64,000 nt of DNA, from positions 3,233,053 to 3,297,052 of the forward strand of contig OZ026565.1 of assembly GCA_964020155.1 (NCBI GenBank), written 5' to 3'. The notes under the pieces were generated by a model. That model was not told the origin of the DNA and did no database searches. It saw only the letters and a program-made list of their open reading frames with translations. The translations under genes were made by a program, and so were the position numbers. Origin of the DNA: Chondrilla cf. caribensis (lineage: Eukaryota; Porifera; Demospongiae; Chondrillida; Chondrillidae). Below are positions 12,226 to 25,016 of the stretch, in pieces (within the stretch, counting starts at the first letter, position 1; every line of letters begins with the position of its first letter).

Positions 12226-13801
12226 TAGATAATTCCTATCCTCAGTATCAGTACCTCTTGTACAAGTACGTACATACGTAGCTCTTTACAAGGTTGTTCA
12301 GACCAGAACAATCCACAATACCACAACTACCCACAGTACAGAATCCTCGAGAAAGAGATCAACAATATCAATATCATAACAATATCTGAATGTGTATGTA
12401 CGTACATACATTTGTACGTATATTGGTACCATACGTACGTACCTACATATGTACATACGTACGTACTTACGTAGGTACCTACTGTGTACATACACATGTA
12501 CTTAGGTACCAATGTACTATGTGTACATACGTACGTATGTACTTACATAGTATATACATATGCATGTACGTATAAGCAGTATGCATTCAGACATGTATGA
12601 ACACATGTATACCTTCACCACATGCTGTATTGACATGCACATCTTAAATCAAACATGAGTTCTTCATTCAGACATTCATTCAAGTGCTACGTACTCACAA
12701 TCATCTCAGTCAAAACTAACCCTTTGGTTTTGACATCTTTCTATTTCAGCAACTTGTGAATTTAGTACTCCAGTCACCTTTTTAGAAGAACAATTCAACA
12801 GATGAGAATATGTACACCTGGTGAGGATTACAGTACATGCATGTACGTATGTATGTGTGTACATACACACACACACGTACGTACGTATATACGTACATGC
12901 ACATGCACACAGTATGCATGTACATACCTACAGGTGAACCCGTCATCTAAGACCACCCCCAGGTCATGTAACAGGGTTGAGGAGAACTACAACTCCTCTA
13001 CAAAGAACCCCAATTACCATACGACGAATCCTTTTACAACAAAACTACAAAGCCTAAACTACTAACAAATCATGAGGTTACCTATAACCTCTTCTTCTGC
13101 GACCAAATTACGATGACAGTACACACGATTGAATTGTGATATGCTGTAACACACGTACCTATGACATGGCAATATGATCACAGTACAATTACGTATGTAG
13201 TACAATAACAATACAATGTTATGTCTGCAACCTAAAATATGTATGTATATGACATTGTTATTGCTAGCAGTCAGTGAAGGCAATGTCCAGTTGCCACACT
13301 AACTATATCAATTATGACTTTATAACATTATTCTCAAACTTTATATTATATACTATTATAAGCTATTGTTGATAATAATAATAATAAAACATATTGACTA
13401 CACATTAAAAAAAAAAAAAATAAATGACATTGTATACATGTACCATTCATATTTACATATGTAAATACATACCTACCTACGTACCTACATATGTGTACCA
13501 TGTATGGAATATGAGGTAGCCCTCACAGCACTATAACACAATTGAATTGTGATATGTTGTAACATACCAAACTATGACATGACAATATGATCGTTGTACA
13601 ATTACGTATGTAGACATGTACCATACATATTTACATACATAAATACCTACCTACGTACATATGTATGTACGTGTACCCGTGTATAAAATATGAGGGAGTC
13701 CTTGCAGCACTATAATGTGCAGGCCAAATATGGACATTTTTTTCTTCCCCTCCCTTCAAAGTAAATTTTCCAAAATTACCATAGTGGTTGTAAAACATCA
13801 C
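12226..13801. other. Duplicated spacer, possible gene remnants
   Basis: Matches 33461-34660 and 35016-35300 closely. It contains TACGTA-rich palindromic stretches, an A-rich run at about 13406-13422, and short conserved open stretches on both strands that I cannot assign. In the matching place near 34.67 kb an extra element is inserted. No confident exon. Confidence 0.5.
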
Positions 13802-14086
13802 AATTAGGACCACCTCGGAATTGTACAGTGCTAACATCAGAATTAGGACCACCTCGGAATTGTACAATGCTAACATCAGAATTAGGACCACCTCGGAATT
13901 GCACAGTGCTAACATCAGAATTAGGACCACCTCGGAATTGTACAGGGCTAACATCAGAATTATAGGACCACCTCGGAATTGTACAGTGCTAACATCAGAA
14001 TTGGGACCACCTCAGAATTGTACAGTGCTAACATCACAATTAGGACCACCTCAGAATTGTACAGTGCTAACATCAGAATTAGGACG
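13802..14086. repeat. 39-bp minisatellite, about 7 copies (copy 1)
   Basis: Unit AATTAGGACCACCTCGGAAT..CTAACATCAG, 39 bp. As 39 is a multiple of three, all frames stay in register, which explains long repetitive open frames on both strands (LALYNSEVVLILM and TSELYSANIRIRT patterns). There is no start or splice context, so this is treated as noncoding. Sister array at 35300-35612. Confidence 0.93.
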
Positions 14087-14163
14087 TCATAAGGCTTCAT
14101 TATATGTACTACAGGTGAGATTACTATTTTAAATTTTCATTTAACAATTTATTACACAACAAT

Positions 14164-14167
<4 letters not shown>

Positions 14168-14228
<61 letters not shown>
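14168..14228. repeat. (CA)n microsatellite
   Basis: Pure CA run joined directly to dispersed block R2. Confidence 0.95.
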
Positions 14229-14230
<2 letters not shown>

Positions 14231-14480
14231 AACATATGAACTATAATTGATTCAAAATGTATTGCAAAATCTATACAATAGGCTGAGAAGCCATTGGACA
14301 TCACTCATCCTACTGGTAACATAATAAAAACGTAAGCCGTATGCGGGAACAGGGTTCGTTCTGTTATGTCTACCCAAGACTTCATGTCTGACAACAAATA
14401 CATACAAATTGGTACAAGGGATGTCAGAGGAGATTGCATACCTAGGGGTAGGGTGGTGTGGTGTCATGGAAACCTAGACA
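14229..14480. repeat. Dispersed block R2, copy 2
   Basis: Near-identical to 4947-5215 up to the end of GTCATGGAAA.CTAGACAT, then diverges from copy 1 but continues to match copy 3 (CCACATGTACACACAGTAGT). Confidence 0.8.
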
Positions 14481-14815
14481 TACCACAACAAAATGTAATT
14501 GAAATCCTGCCGTAATTACATTACAACATGCCATGTTTCCCCACCCATACCACATGTAAGTACATACACCCACATGTACACACAGTAGTGGTAGAGCTGC
14601 ATACACATGCAATAGGTATCACGGAAAACCTTACAAGCACTAGTTATACCCTGCCTTTGGTGTGTACTGTGCGGATGTACTAAGTGTTAGGAATAGATTG
14701 GCTGAGGGCACATCCAACAGGAGTACATTCGCGATGTACTGGGCTACATCACAGAACAGTACATACATAAGCTTACTATTACATACATAAACTACATTCA
14801 GTACAAAATAAGCAT

Positions 14816-14819
<4 letters not shown>

Positions 14820-14859
<40 letters not shown>
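14820..14859. repeat. (CA)n microsatellite
   Basis: Short pure CA run between the deletion scar and the PTEN tail. Confidence 0.95.
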
Positions 14860-14861
<2 letters not shown>

Positions 14862-14868
14862 GCTTATT

Positions 14869-15354
14869 CTACACTTTAGTTACAGGTCCAGGCGTGTCCC
14901 ATTCACTTTCAGACAAGTTCTCATCTTCCTCCTCAGGTGAGAGAGAGCTCTCTTCTCCTCCTCTGCCTGGTACTGCATGTACCACGGTACTAAGAATGTG
15001 TTGAACCAGAACTGGAACATTTTGTCCTGAAGAACAGAAGAGACATACACTATGTGTACATACGTACGTACATAAATCCATGTATGCTTGTATTCAGTAT
15101 ACACATACATACACATGCATGCACACTGACACACACAAACACACAAACACACACAGTATGGTGTATTGAACATGTACATTATGGACAAACTTGACGTTAT
15201 AATCAAAACTTAACATCATCCACTACTGTTACTGTAACAGGATTATTTTACAAGTTGCTTGGAGGACAGGTTGTATTTTAAGGCCTTCAAGAACTTAGGG
15301 TGGAAGGGAATGACAATGAACAGATCAGTAAACAGTGGGCCAGTAAGTGGACAG
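14869..15354 (-). pseudogene. PTEN: PTEN C-terminal piece, copy 2 (internal deletion)
   Basis: The C2 exon (15354-15252) is followed by an exon starting at 15026 with DKMFQFWFNTFLVPWY, the PTEN C2 motif DKMFHFWVNTFFIPG. That exon then runs on without an intron into the C-terminal tail ...SESEWDTPGPVTKV-stop, which ends in the PTEN PDZ ligand TKV. The tail is in a different frame from the DKMF part. Comparison with 35899-36309, where an intron and a longer tail separate the two, shows that an internal deletion fused them out of frame. The active-site exon present at 5.6 kb has also been deleted nearby (junction at about 14785). Confidence 0.85.
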
Positions 15355-15666
15355 CTGGTGAGTGTCTAGATTAACACACAGCATTCCAGCCAACCTTCAT
15401 TTTCTGTACTACCTCTTCTAGCTGATCTCCAAAGTGAAGAAGAGCAAGCGCCATCTTTACAAGCAAGCATGTGGGCATGTGGAATGATAATAAAGATATT
15501 CATAAATATCTAATGATATTCATTTTATGCCAATGAATATCGATACGGCATCCACGCTGTACCTAGATAAGCGTAAACGGTTACGTGGTTCTATTATGTA
15601 TGGTATATAAGACCCGGCAAATTTAAAGTTCGCCCACTTCTCTGAAATCCTTCCGGTCAACTTGAA

Positions 15667-18600
15667 ATGTCTTGCGTTCAGTATAAGGACTTCCTCGAGT
15701 TTTATGGTGAGTGGATTTGGTGTAAGTACTTTTCTTATGAAGTAGACAGCTGTGTCGTCTTCATCGCTTTATTATGGTGGCCGAGAAGGGTCACGCGGGC
15801 CGAGCTTGCACGAACCGAGAAACGATGCACGGGCAGAGGTACTATGGTCTATATAGTGCAATTTAGTAATTGCCCGACGGACAGAAGGGTGGCTAGATAA
15901 ATAGATAGACAGACTAAAAGTGATGAAGAGAACCCCAGCAAAGGAAACGTTTTAGTCACAAGGCCACGATACTACCAGCGTAATCCACCTGTGCGCAGTG
16001 GAGTTATCACGGAGCAATAAACATAGACGCCCAAGGCGGCAATTACTGGTGGCAGAGGCTATTTCTGGGCAACGTACAGTACCTAATTATTGTTTAGGTT
16101 GGACTTTTTGTAAATATTCAAATCCACATTTATTTCCAAATCTCTCCTCGTGCTAAAATTGTTTGTAAAGATATGTTTTTTCCAAGCAGTGTCCAATAAC
16201 TACTAATATGATATGTCCAGAAACTGCCTCCTGAGTCCTTAGTAGCTATGTCGGAAACATAACATATTTTGTCAAGTACACGCGAGAAATGGTGCATTAG
16301 GGAGAGAACAGACCATAATTCAATTTTGTTGTTGTGTGTGCATGTGTTACAACGGGAGGAAACAAAAAATGTGTGCTCGAATGCATGCAGGTGGGGAGAA
16401 TATGACATTGGTCATGGGAAACTCTATGACCTAGATTGCCTGGAGTGGATTGTTGATACCACAGAAGATCTGTGATTATACAGGGAATCCTTATCATTAA
16501 TGCAAAATGATGAAAATTTATCATACACACAGGTGTTGAAAAAAGGAGGCGCACATCCAGAAGAATTGTTCCTTTAGCATAGACCCTAAATAGCTGAGAC
16601 ATAAACATTTTGTACACACTATCGACGCCACCTAGTGATTGAATTTTCAAAGATTATACTGCACACATACTTTTACTAGCCCTGGAATTTACCATACCCA
16701 ATTGTAATAATCTTCTCTAGATCTGTCCCGATGTTACATGTATGTATGTACATTGGCCCATGCATATTTCTTTGGCTTGTGCAAAATGATCCCTATGCAT
16801 GTGACCCTTCTCAGTCACCATACTTTATATCTTGCTTATCCATCATCCTCCATCTTGTGGTACATGCCCATCGAATCCTTTATGGCTTCACAGATCGCTC
16901 CAATCCTTCCACTTTTAGAAGTGCCTTATTCGAATGTTCAGTGAATGTGTTCTCTTCCAAGTCATAATGACTTAGACAGGACCACATCTAATTTCTCTCC
17001 AATCTCATCAGATATCAACATCTCAACAGATCAAACTTCTCTAATTGTTCCAGTTTTCTCTGATGTTATGTTTTATAGTAAACTCACCGATTCGATGTAG
17101 TACCTCGTCCCATGATCACTGTAGACTAGTGATCCTAGCAAGTCCAGTTGTTATAGTTCCTATATATCCAGCCTCTCATTGTAGTGTGTTGTCGTTTGCT
17201 GTAGATGAAGAACTCAGTGATATAGACAAGTACCACTGGTTGAACATTTCCATTAAATTTCACAATGTGACTCTGATGAAGGATCTGATTACTTCAGGTG
17301 TGTGTGTGAACTTTCCCCCTAATGTTTCCACGGATGCAGACTTCAGTCCTCTCCACAACTGTGTGGAGTACGACCTGCTAGAAGGAGTCCCTATTCTAGT
17401 GGATGCGGGAGCCAATGTGAACATCAGAGCTTTGAAGGACTACAAGCCGACTCCCATTCATCAAGCCATTGTCCGCGACAACCTCCCAATGGTGAAGATG
17501 TTGCTTGCTAACGGTGCTGACCCCTACTGCCTCATTCACGGAATATGTCCTGTTCTCAACAAACCTTTCAGCTGGGACTGTTTTGAAATGGCCAAAGTGT
17601 TCAAGAACAACGAAGTGATTTCGTATTTCAGTGGATACAAGGTTGGTCCATTTGTTGTTGTCTGTGTTGACATTTGAGTGTTCTGTAGTTCCATTTTCTC
17701 TGAATAAGTTTCTAGTATTAGTGATTTGTTTGTTAGATTGTGTCAGTGTAGTGTTGTCACCTCAAGTGTAGGTTAGCAATTCCAATTAATGTTTCTGTGA
17801 ATTGGAGTCAACATCCCTTTTGTAGTAAAGTTTTGTAGGAGTGTTGAGTGTTTTCTGAGGTTTGACAGCCTTGTTGTTGGTGTGTTGGGGATAGTAGGAA
17901 CGGAATAGTGAGTTGAGTTTTGAGCTAATCCCTTTCCAACCCCACCACTGAACTCAAACATTCGTCATGTCTTAAAATGTGTTTGACATCTCTCAACACA
18001 TGAGAGATCTGAACATTTGGTACAGGTCGTGCTGATACAAAGTCCTAAACACACTCCCATACATCCCCGTATGTTCCCATGTGGACAACAGAGACATGTG
18101 ATCATCATGTGATCAGTGGGACTCCTCCTCCAGTCATTGTCTAGTTGTTGGTTCAGGATGGCTATTCATGTCCTGCACCTGTATCCGTCCATTCCACTGT
18201 CATCTCCAGTGTAACCTCTCGACACCTCTGTAGTGAGGAGCTTGTAACCACACATGTAGCCGACCACACATGTAGCCGAATCATGTACACATGTATACAG
18301 GTACTTGGTCCTGTCCCAATGTGATGTATGTCTCCCATCTCATCTGCCTATAGTACACATCCTTATCTGATGGTAAATTTGATGTGATTTTATTTTGTGT
18401 CTTTGTGAATGTAGTTGTTTGAAGAAGAGAAGTTGAAGCTGAGTCATCTCTACTGGAGAGAAGAACCAGATGTATTGGAGAAGATGTGGTGGCCAACAGC
18501 AGTTTATTTGAATGGGAAGATATTTGTTGGTGAAAGGTACTGGAGCTATCAAAAGTTTCTTTGTGTATTTAATGTTGTCAGTCGAACTTGGTCCAAACTA

Positions 18601-19362
18601 CCATTTCTTGATTCTTGTGAAATGGATCGCTTCACCTTAGCCACCAGCAACAGCAAGGTACACACAATAGGTGGTACCTGGAGTAAGGATGGGATAGAAG
18701 AAAAGTATTCAAATAAAGTGTTTAGTTTAGATGATGATTTGAAGTGGTGTAATACACTCCCACCACTGAACATAGGGAGGGTATATGCTACATCAACTTC
18801 TTTTGAAAGCTTCATTCTTGTAGCTGGTGGTGAGGGTAGGAATGGTTTGTTGTCATCGGTGGAAGTGTTGAACAGTTCCCAGTCATCCTCCACTTGGTGG
18901 GAGATTTGTGACTTACCTGTAAAGTCTCAGTACATGCAGTGCACAGTAACACATGACGAACTCTTCATTGGATGTGGTGCTGGTGGTACTGCATACACAG
19001 TTTACACATCCAAACTGAGTGCTGTAAAAGTGTCCCTAAACATTGATGAAGATTCTGAATCTAGTGTATCTCCTGAATCCTTTTGGCAGTCCCTCCCTAA
19101 AACACCACTCAGGTTGTGTGGTTTAGTTTCTGTAAACAACTGTCTTCTTACTGTGGGTGGTCGTGATGATGGTTTCAAATCCCAATCATCTGTTCATTTA
19201 TATGATTGTTATAAGAAGCCTTGGTCTAAAGTGTCTGATATTAGAAACAGTAGAGACTCACCAGCTGTTGTAGTCAGTACATTTGAGAACAAACAGGAAC
19301 TTTTTGTACTTGGTGGTGGCGTTGGTGCTGGCACTTCTGTAGAATCATGTGAATTATTGTAA
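15667..19362 (+). CDS. Ankyrin-kelch protein, copy 2
   Basis: Exons 15667-15706, 17205-17641 and 18415-19362, same phases as copy 1. The ankyrin half differs from copy 1 at only a few residues (NVSTD, LLANGAD, GICPV, KNNE). The kelch half differs mainly at blade edges: WW after EKM, RYWSYQKF after the first VGE, DR in CEMDRF, VY after GR, QY before MQC, RLC in TPLRLCG, DDGFKSQ after GG. Intron 1 is about 1 kb longer than in the other copies because a TIR element is inserted at 15773-16822. The open frame is intact. Confidence 0.87.
15773..16822. mobile_element. Non-autonomous TIR DNA element in intron 1 of ankyrin-kelch 2
   Basis: Ends are inverted repeats: TATGGTGGCCGAGAAGGGTCA at the left and its near complement (19 of 21 match) at 16802-16822. 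The flanks repeat CTTTAT, and copies 1 and 4 of the gene have the uninterrupted site CGCTTTATATCTCGC, so this is an insertion with a short target-site duplication. No transposase-like frame is visible in 1050 bp. Confidence 0.85.
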
Positions 19363-19969
19363 GTGTTTGACTTTCAGACTGATTCACATTTCCATTTGTT
19401 GTTTCCACTCTGAATTTTATAGTTGATTATTTTAACAATGAAGTTAGCTATATTGGTTGTTATCATTTATGATCTATGAAGTTATAATTATATGATATTG
19501 GTTGTTGTCAAGACGACATGATATATGATAGTGGATGAGTGTTGGTCTATAGTAGCCAGGAAGCATGGTAGGTGTATGTGGCAGTATGTCATACCCACTT
19601 AGTACTTGGATCACAAACTCTTTTATACAGTCAAATAACCACAAGATAGCTAACACTTTGGACTGTAACCACATCTGATTAGGACTAGAAACATTAATGG
19701 CTGAGAGGTCCCTCTAACTACACTAATCTCCCACCCTTGGGGGTAATATTAACTGCCAATGCTCACCCAAGCTCCCTACTCGTCCCATGGGGGTAGAGTG
19801 GGGGTTCACACTGATAGGTGCAATATCAATGGCTGAACGGTAGGTACTGTAGTCATGTGGATGTCACGTGTTAGTCGTCACATGTAAGCCTTGAAAATGG
19901 CAGCCAAATGAAGGTTTATTGATTCTGTACTGAACATCGCCTATTGTTGGATGAAGTGTAAGAAAAAGA
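19363..19969. other. 3' flank of ankyrin-kelch 2 and 5' flank of SH3 gene
   Basis: Conserved between units: the first part matches other kelch 3' flanks, and the last 250 bp (CTCGTCCCATGGGGGTAGAG, CACACTGATAGGTGCAATATC) precede exon 1 of the SH3-gene copies at 40.6 and 49.5 kb as well, so it may contain that gene's promoter. Confidence 0.5.
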
Positions 19970-20677
19970 ATGAGCTCTGATAATTTTGAAGACGAAGTGA
20001 CTCCTCCTTCTCCCCTTCAACTACCAGGTACAGCTACTATTTGGTGAACGTCTTTACTCATCCACCTCTTATGTGTCCTTGTCGTGTGTTTTCATGTACG
20101 TGTACAGGGCAAAATGAGCAATATATGTGTATAGCGACATTGTTGTAGAGCGTGTTAGTGGATAGTTCTTGTTCGTTGTGTTACTTGTTTCTAATACTCC
20201 GTGTCAAGTGCGTGTTGTGTTCCGTGTTGGAGATGTGTCTGTGGTGTGTTCTGTAGGGAACACAGACTATCAGACACTTGACGAGAAGGAACTGAAGCCG
20301 ATTGAAGAGGAAACTCGGAGAAGAATAAATTAAGTGTCTTTTGGAAGGTACATGTCCCCTCCACCTCAGGAAGGAGCTGTATCTATCTCTAGCAGTGAAC
20401 GTTTGTTAACGTCATTGTCTGTGTTATGTGTGACCAAGTGTCCATTTTCCATCTGTTCTGATAACAGTCTCTCTCTCCCCACCTCATTTCCAGGTACGGG
20501 TGAACTGTCCAAGTTTGACCCTCAGACCTTCTCCGATCCTGAAATCCTGAGACGTCTGACATCGTCTGTGTCTAGTGTGTTAGACGAAGCAGCTAGTGCA
20601 CTGAACAAGATAAGAAGTGAAGCTGTTACCAAGGGAGATCTGTCCAGTGAGAGCAACATCAACAGTGGTAGTGTCCA

Positions 20678-20720
<43 letters not shown>

Positions 20721-21936
20721 TGTGTGTGTACATGTGTGTGTGCGTACGTGCGTGCGTGCATATCTGCGTGTCCATGTAGCCTAGATCTCTACACTCCTCC
20801 ATTGGTACACACACTTCAGGTATGAAGGTTCGGGCCCGAGACTCCCAGGCTCCTAGTGACTCCAACAAATCCAATGACCCCGCTGGTAAGAGGGTGAGTA
20901 CCAGTAGCCTCCCTTGGATCACCGTACACAATGTGACCAAGGACCAGATTGATAGCACTCCTGTGTCTTTGAAGAAACTGGGTCAAGCTGGCAATCACAA
21001 CTCGTACGTGTCTGACGACGTCAATGTCATTCTGGCTGATGTGCCGTCATCCTCTCCCATGGTTCAGCCAACCTGTGGGAACACCAGTACAGACGGTTAG
21101 TCTTTGAATGTGCACATTGTACTTGTGTACACATGTACTGTATAGTATTATGCAGATGTACATACGTACGTATGCATGTATATTTCCATGTACGTTTGTA
21201 TGTACAGTATATGCAGATGTATTATGTATATGTTTATGTATATACGTATGTATGTACGTATGTGTATATGTGTGTACATGCAGTACAACTCACTTAGTAA
21301 TTCCCCTGTAGGTACCTGGGTTAGTATATACATACTCCTAGTTGATACACATACACCTCACTCAGTCCCCAGCTCATGTACACCATGTCAACCAGTACTG
21401 GTAGTAAGTACCTCTGATAAAAAGTACAGATTTGGTGTGCCCTTCAAGTTACTTAGCAAGTTGGACTATATATGCTCACCTGCATACATACGTACATATA
21501 AACATAATACATAATATGTATGTATGTGTTTAAGGTACATACATACAATACTTATGTATATGTACCATAGAACAAGTGGCTTTACTAGCTGTATACATGT
21601 ATGTATTATACATTATGTGTTCTTTGTTGATGTAGAAGTGGAAAGTGGCTGTCCTTCTCCACTGCCACCTGTGTTTGGTAAAACATTGAGTTGTGGTGGT
21701 CAAGCCTCTGGAAGGGGACTTGAACAAGGATGATATTGTGGTGAACAAGCACCTCCATCTACCAATCTCAGAAGAGTGACTTCTCCTTACATTGCTAGAG
21801 AATCTGACCAGCTGACACTTAGTTTGGGAGACAGTGTGTCTGAAATAAAACTGTCCAACAAGGCAGGATTCTGCTATGGGATGCTTGATAATGGTCAAAC
21901 TGGACTGTACCCATCAGATTGTGTGGAAATCTGGTG
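19970..21936 (+). pseudogene. SH3-domain adaptor-like gene, copy 1 (two stops)
   Basis: Likely exons 19970-20027 (MSSDNFEDEVTPPSP), 20257-20347 (charged helix), 20494-20667 (helical, FSDPEILRRLTSSVSSVLD), 20820-21095 (Ser-rich) and 21636-21936. The last part reads PYIARESDQLTLSLGD...GFCYGML..GQTGLYPSDCVEIW, an SH3 fold lacking the usual Trp of GW. Exon 2 carries an insertion giving RRIN-stop at 20331; the copy at 29.5 kb reads RRIKCLLEG there. A TGA at 21731 interrupts the last exon in the SH3 frame. Unless unseen splicing avoids both, this copy cannot make the full protein. I do not recognise the family beyond SH3, which binds proline-rich ligands. Confidence 0.65.
20687..20730. repeat. (TG)n microsatellite in SH3-gene intron
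   Basis: Begins just after the donor of exon 3. The equivalent intron at 50.2 kb has a short TG run followed by (TTG)n. Confidence 0.93.
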
Positions 21937-22377
21937 AATTTGGAAACTTAAACTAATGTAACATTGATCATGTACGTACCAATTTGGATTGTGAACTAAT
22001 TGTGTGCTCAAAAGCTTTGTTTTTACTTGACTAGTCCAGCCCAATTATAGTGCATTATATGTAACAGTGATCTTTCTAATAGTACAGAGGACCTATTATT
22101 ATTATAAAGTTTTACTTTTCCATATAATAATAATGTATGAAATTGATTATATGAAATATTGTCCAATATCAGACTATAGTATGGTATGTTATTGTAAGAG
22201 CACATGGTATGCACTATTCAGGACGTATATAATATAATATAGTAATATAATATAATTATAGTAATATAATCTATATTATAATATGTACTAACGTACGTAC
22301 ATATAAATTATATAATACATTACACACATGCATGCACACACGCACGTATACACACATGTACTATACACACATGCACG

Positions 22378-22438
<61 letters not shown>

Positions 22439-22576
22439 ACACGAGAGTAATCGCTCGAAGTTATCCGAATTATTCAATTCTATTTTATAGCATCAGGGCG
22501 TCTAATTATAAACGCCTCAACTGGCTGAGTAGTAATTGCACTGTCCGTATAATCGCTCGATTTCCAGATAACCTTC
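21937..22576. other. AT-rich spacer with (CA)n
   Basis: TATAAT-rich stretch at 22225-22315, then a pure CA run at about 22381-22436, then a short segment in which TAATCGCTCGA occurs twice (about 22447 and 22551). No gene recognised. Confidence 0.6.
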
Positions 22577-22837
22577 ATGATGGCTCGTTCCGTGCTCCAT
22601 CTGGAAGCCAATTCTTTGACTGAGGTGGATCGTGTTATTGTTGAATGTTCAGCTGAAGATTTGGCGTCGTCTCTCCAAGTATGGATTCGCAGACCTCAAG
22701 TCGGCAACAAGAGACTTTTGGGAGCAGTTGTGAGAGAGGAAAGCTATCCGGAGCGAGCCCGCGAAAATGGAGTTCCCGATAAGCTAATAACGAGACAACT
22801 CATCCCAAACCAGTCTAGTATACAGTGGTGGCGGTAG
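22577..22837 (+). CDS. Unrecognised open frame, first exon of an unknown gene?
   Basis: ATGATGGCTCG start after a CpG-containing upstream, encoding MMARSVLHLEANSLTEVDRV and continuing with mixed, non-repetitive composition to 22837. A GTATGG donor after ...DLASSLQ at 22675 is possible, so the true exon may be shorter. Possible later exons of the same gene are around 23705-23818 (LYLHLVERGGYLRKD, then GTAAGT), 24337-24390 (LFPLLTANREESNADIV, then GTGAGT) and 24457-24545. I do not recognise the product and cannot show that these belong together. Confidence 0.35.
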   Translation: MMARSVLHLEANSLTEVDRVIVECSAEDLASSLQVWIRRPQVGNKRLLGAVVREESYPERARENGVPDKLITRQLIPNQSSIQWWR

Positions 22838-24336
22838 ACCATCCAGCTGGTGGATGGTGAGTGTGTGTGTTTGATTTGCTAAAGAGCCTGTGTCGCCCTA
22901 TATACAGTGTAAATTGGTGGGTGGTAAGTGTGTCTATTCAATATGTAAAAGAGCCTGTATCCGCCTATATAAACTGGTAGATGATGAGTGTTTGTATATA
23001 TTTGATATGTACAAGTGCCTCTATCAACCTGTATAAATTGGTGGACAGTGAGTGTATAACGTGTACAAGTGTGTGTATCACATGTACGTACATACGTCAA
23101 TGTGTACCTGTGGATCAAATTCAAGTTAACTTAGTGTAATTTGGTGTAACTTTCCTGTAACTTTTACTTTTCCTGGGTACCCTGGGAAGCAGCCTCTGGT
23201 GAGTGGTTTTTCCAAGTCTAAATAATAATAATGAATGAATGAATGAACCTGGGGTTAACATTGGTGAGGTGGCTCTTCATTATTGAGCTGTGGGGGTTAG
23301 TGTCTTCAAATCCTTCACCTAGAATTGGTAAAGTTACTGTACATCTGTGGAACATGAAATATAGTTGCCACCTGTTACTTTGCCCTTGTGTCTACATTAT
23401 CACTGGTGTGACGTCCTGTCAGTGTATTGGAGACCTCTTTTAATAGTACTATGTACCTTGTATACAATGTTATTGTAGCATACATATTGTGCATATATTT
23501 GATAGTTGTATACGTAAGTACAATATTGGAGATGTATGTATGCACATATGTATAAAGTAGTACTGTATATGGGGCATAGTATTGTGTACATATTCACCTC
23601 CAAATGTACATTAGTATACTATTATTAGTATACTGTCTGCATGTCCATCATTTCAACAGAGAATACAATGCCAATATTTGTTTCCTATGAACGGGAGGAG
23701 TTGAATGGGAAGGAGAGTAGGTTTCTTTTTGAGACGGTCCAGTTCTGAACTGTATCTCCATCTTGTTGAGCGTGGAGGATACCTCAGGAAGGATTGTCGG
23801 TGGACAAGACCCTACCCAGTAAGTGTATTCCACCCTGTCTACATCCACTTGGAGGTACGTGTGTACGTATTGACTTGCACAACCTCCTTTTTGTCAAGTG
23901 TAGTGTGTTGTGAGTGGTCCTCTGGAGATTGTGTGTGTGGTGTATATTTCCAGTAGTGAAGTGAGTGTCCTATCCCCATGTATGTAGGTGTGTACATGTA
24001 TGTCCACTGTATTCAGTTCCAGTGAAGACCTTCTCCTGACCGACTAGTATGCAAGTACAGTACATTCACTCCATCTGTCCATGTAGATGTAAACCCATCA
24101 TAATATAGATGTACATCCATCCATAGGTGTACACCCACAGGTTTGTGCATACATCCATATGTACTGTATTGTGTGCAGTGAGCTCATCTGTCCCACATTC
24201 CCACAGCTCAAGCCTGGAGGTTGACCTTGAGGTGGACCTTTCACAATGTGCCATCCTATCTGAACCCTGAACCACATAGATGTTCATCCATCCATGCTAT
24301 ATGTACTGCATGTATTGTGGAATATCAGGATCAAGT
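22838..24336. other. Spacer with weak tandem similarity and one exon-like segment
   Basis: 22838-23060 holds three diverged copies of a segment of about 65 bp (TGGTGGATGGTGAGTGTGT / GTGGGTGGTAAGTGTGTC / TGGTAGATGATGAGTGTTT). 23640-23818 is exon-like (see the 22577 entry). The remainder is low-complexity ACATGTA spacer. Confidence 0.4.
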
Positions 24337-24395
24337 TATTTCCACTGCTGACAGCCAACAGAGAAGAGTCCAATGCTGATATTGTTGTGAGTAGA

Positions 24396-24542
24396 TTATA
24401 TCCTGTCCTATGTGTATGTTGGTGTATAAACCTGCCATACTGTTCTCTGCGTCCAGTGGTAGCAGGAGACCCATTAGAAGTGGATCTACTCCATTGTTAT
24501 CTAAAAGTGTCAAGACTCCTACCTACAGAGGATTGTGATCGG

Positions 24543-24545
<3 letters not shown>
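24396..24545 (+). repeat. Duplicated exon-like segment D, copy 1
   Basis: CCAG acceptor, then VVAGDPLEVDLLHCYLKVS..LLPTEDCDRM, running directly into a TG tract (24545-24615). The segment with its upstream intron-like flank is almost identical at 43316-43472, which also runs into TG. No family recognised. Confidence 0.6.
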
Positions 24546-24599
<54 letters not shown>

Positions 24600-24620
24600 C
24601 GTGTGTGTGTGTGTGCATGG
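24545..24620. repeat. (TG)n microsatellite
   Basis: Pure, then impure TG run directly following segment D. Confidence 0.95.
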
Positions 24621-25016
24621 GTGGGTGTGTTTGGTGGAGATTGGGTACATCTATTGTGAATATGAAGCAATCATTTCATTTCCATCTACCTGATTTTGAT
24701 TGATGTAATTGTTGTTTGTTATGGGTGCGTACTTATTCATTGTTTCTCTGGAATTGATGGAATCCATCTCATGCCATCCCATGTTCCCAGCTAGTTGTTC
24801 CACTTCTCTGACATCTATTGAGTATGTATTATGATTGCATAATATTTGGACCATTTAATCAATATGATCATACTTAATTATAAGTGATACAAATAATATT
24901 TTTATTCTAAATGATCATAAAATGCGTGTTCATTGTCTTGTCTGAAATAAATTACAGAACTCCCTCTATTCCCTAGTCAGTATAGTTTTCACGTGATCAT
25001 GTGGAGCGATTACACG

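Noticed and set aside
13631..13954. Repetitive protein LALYNSEVVLILM
   Set aside because: Frame-neutral 39-bp minisatellite without start or splice signals; the sister array gives the same artefact.
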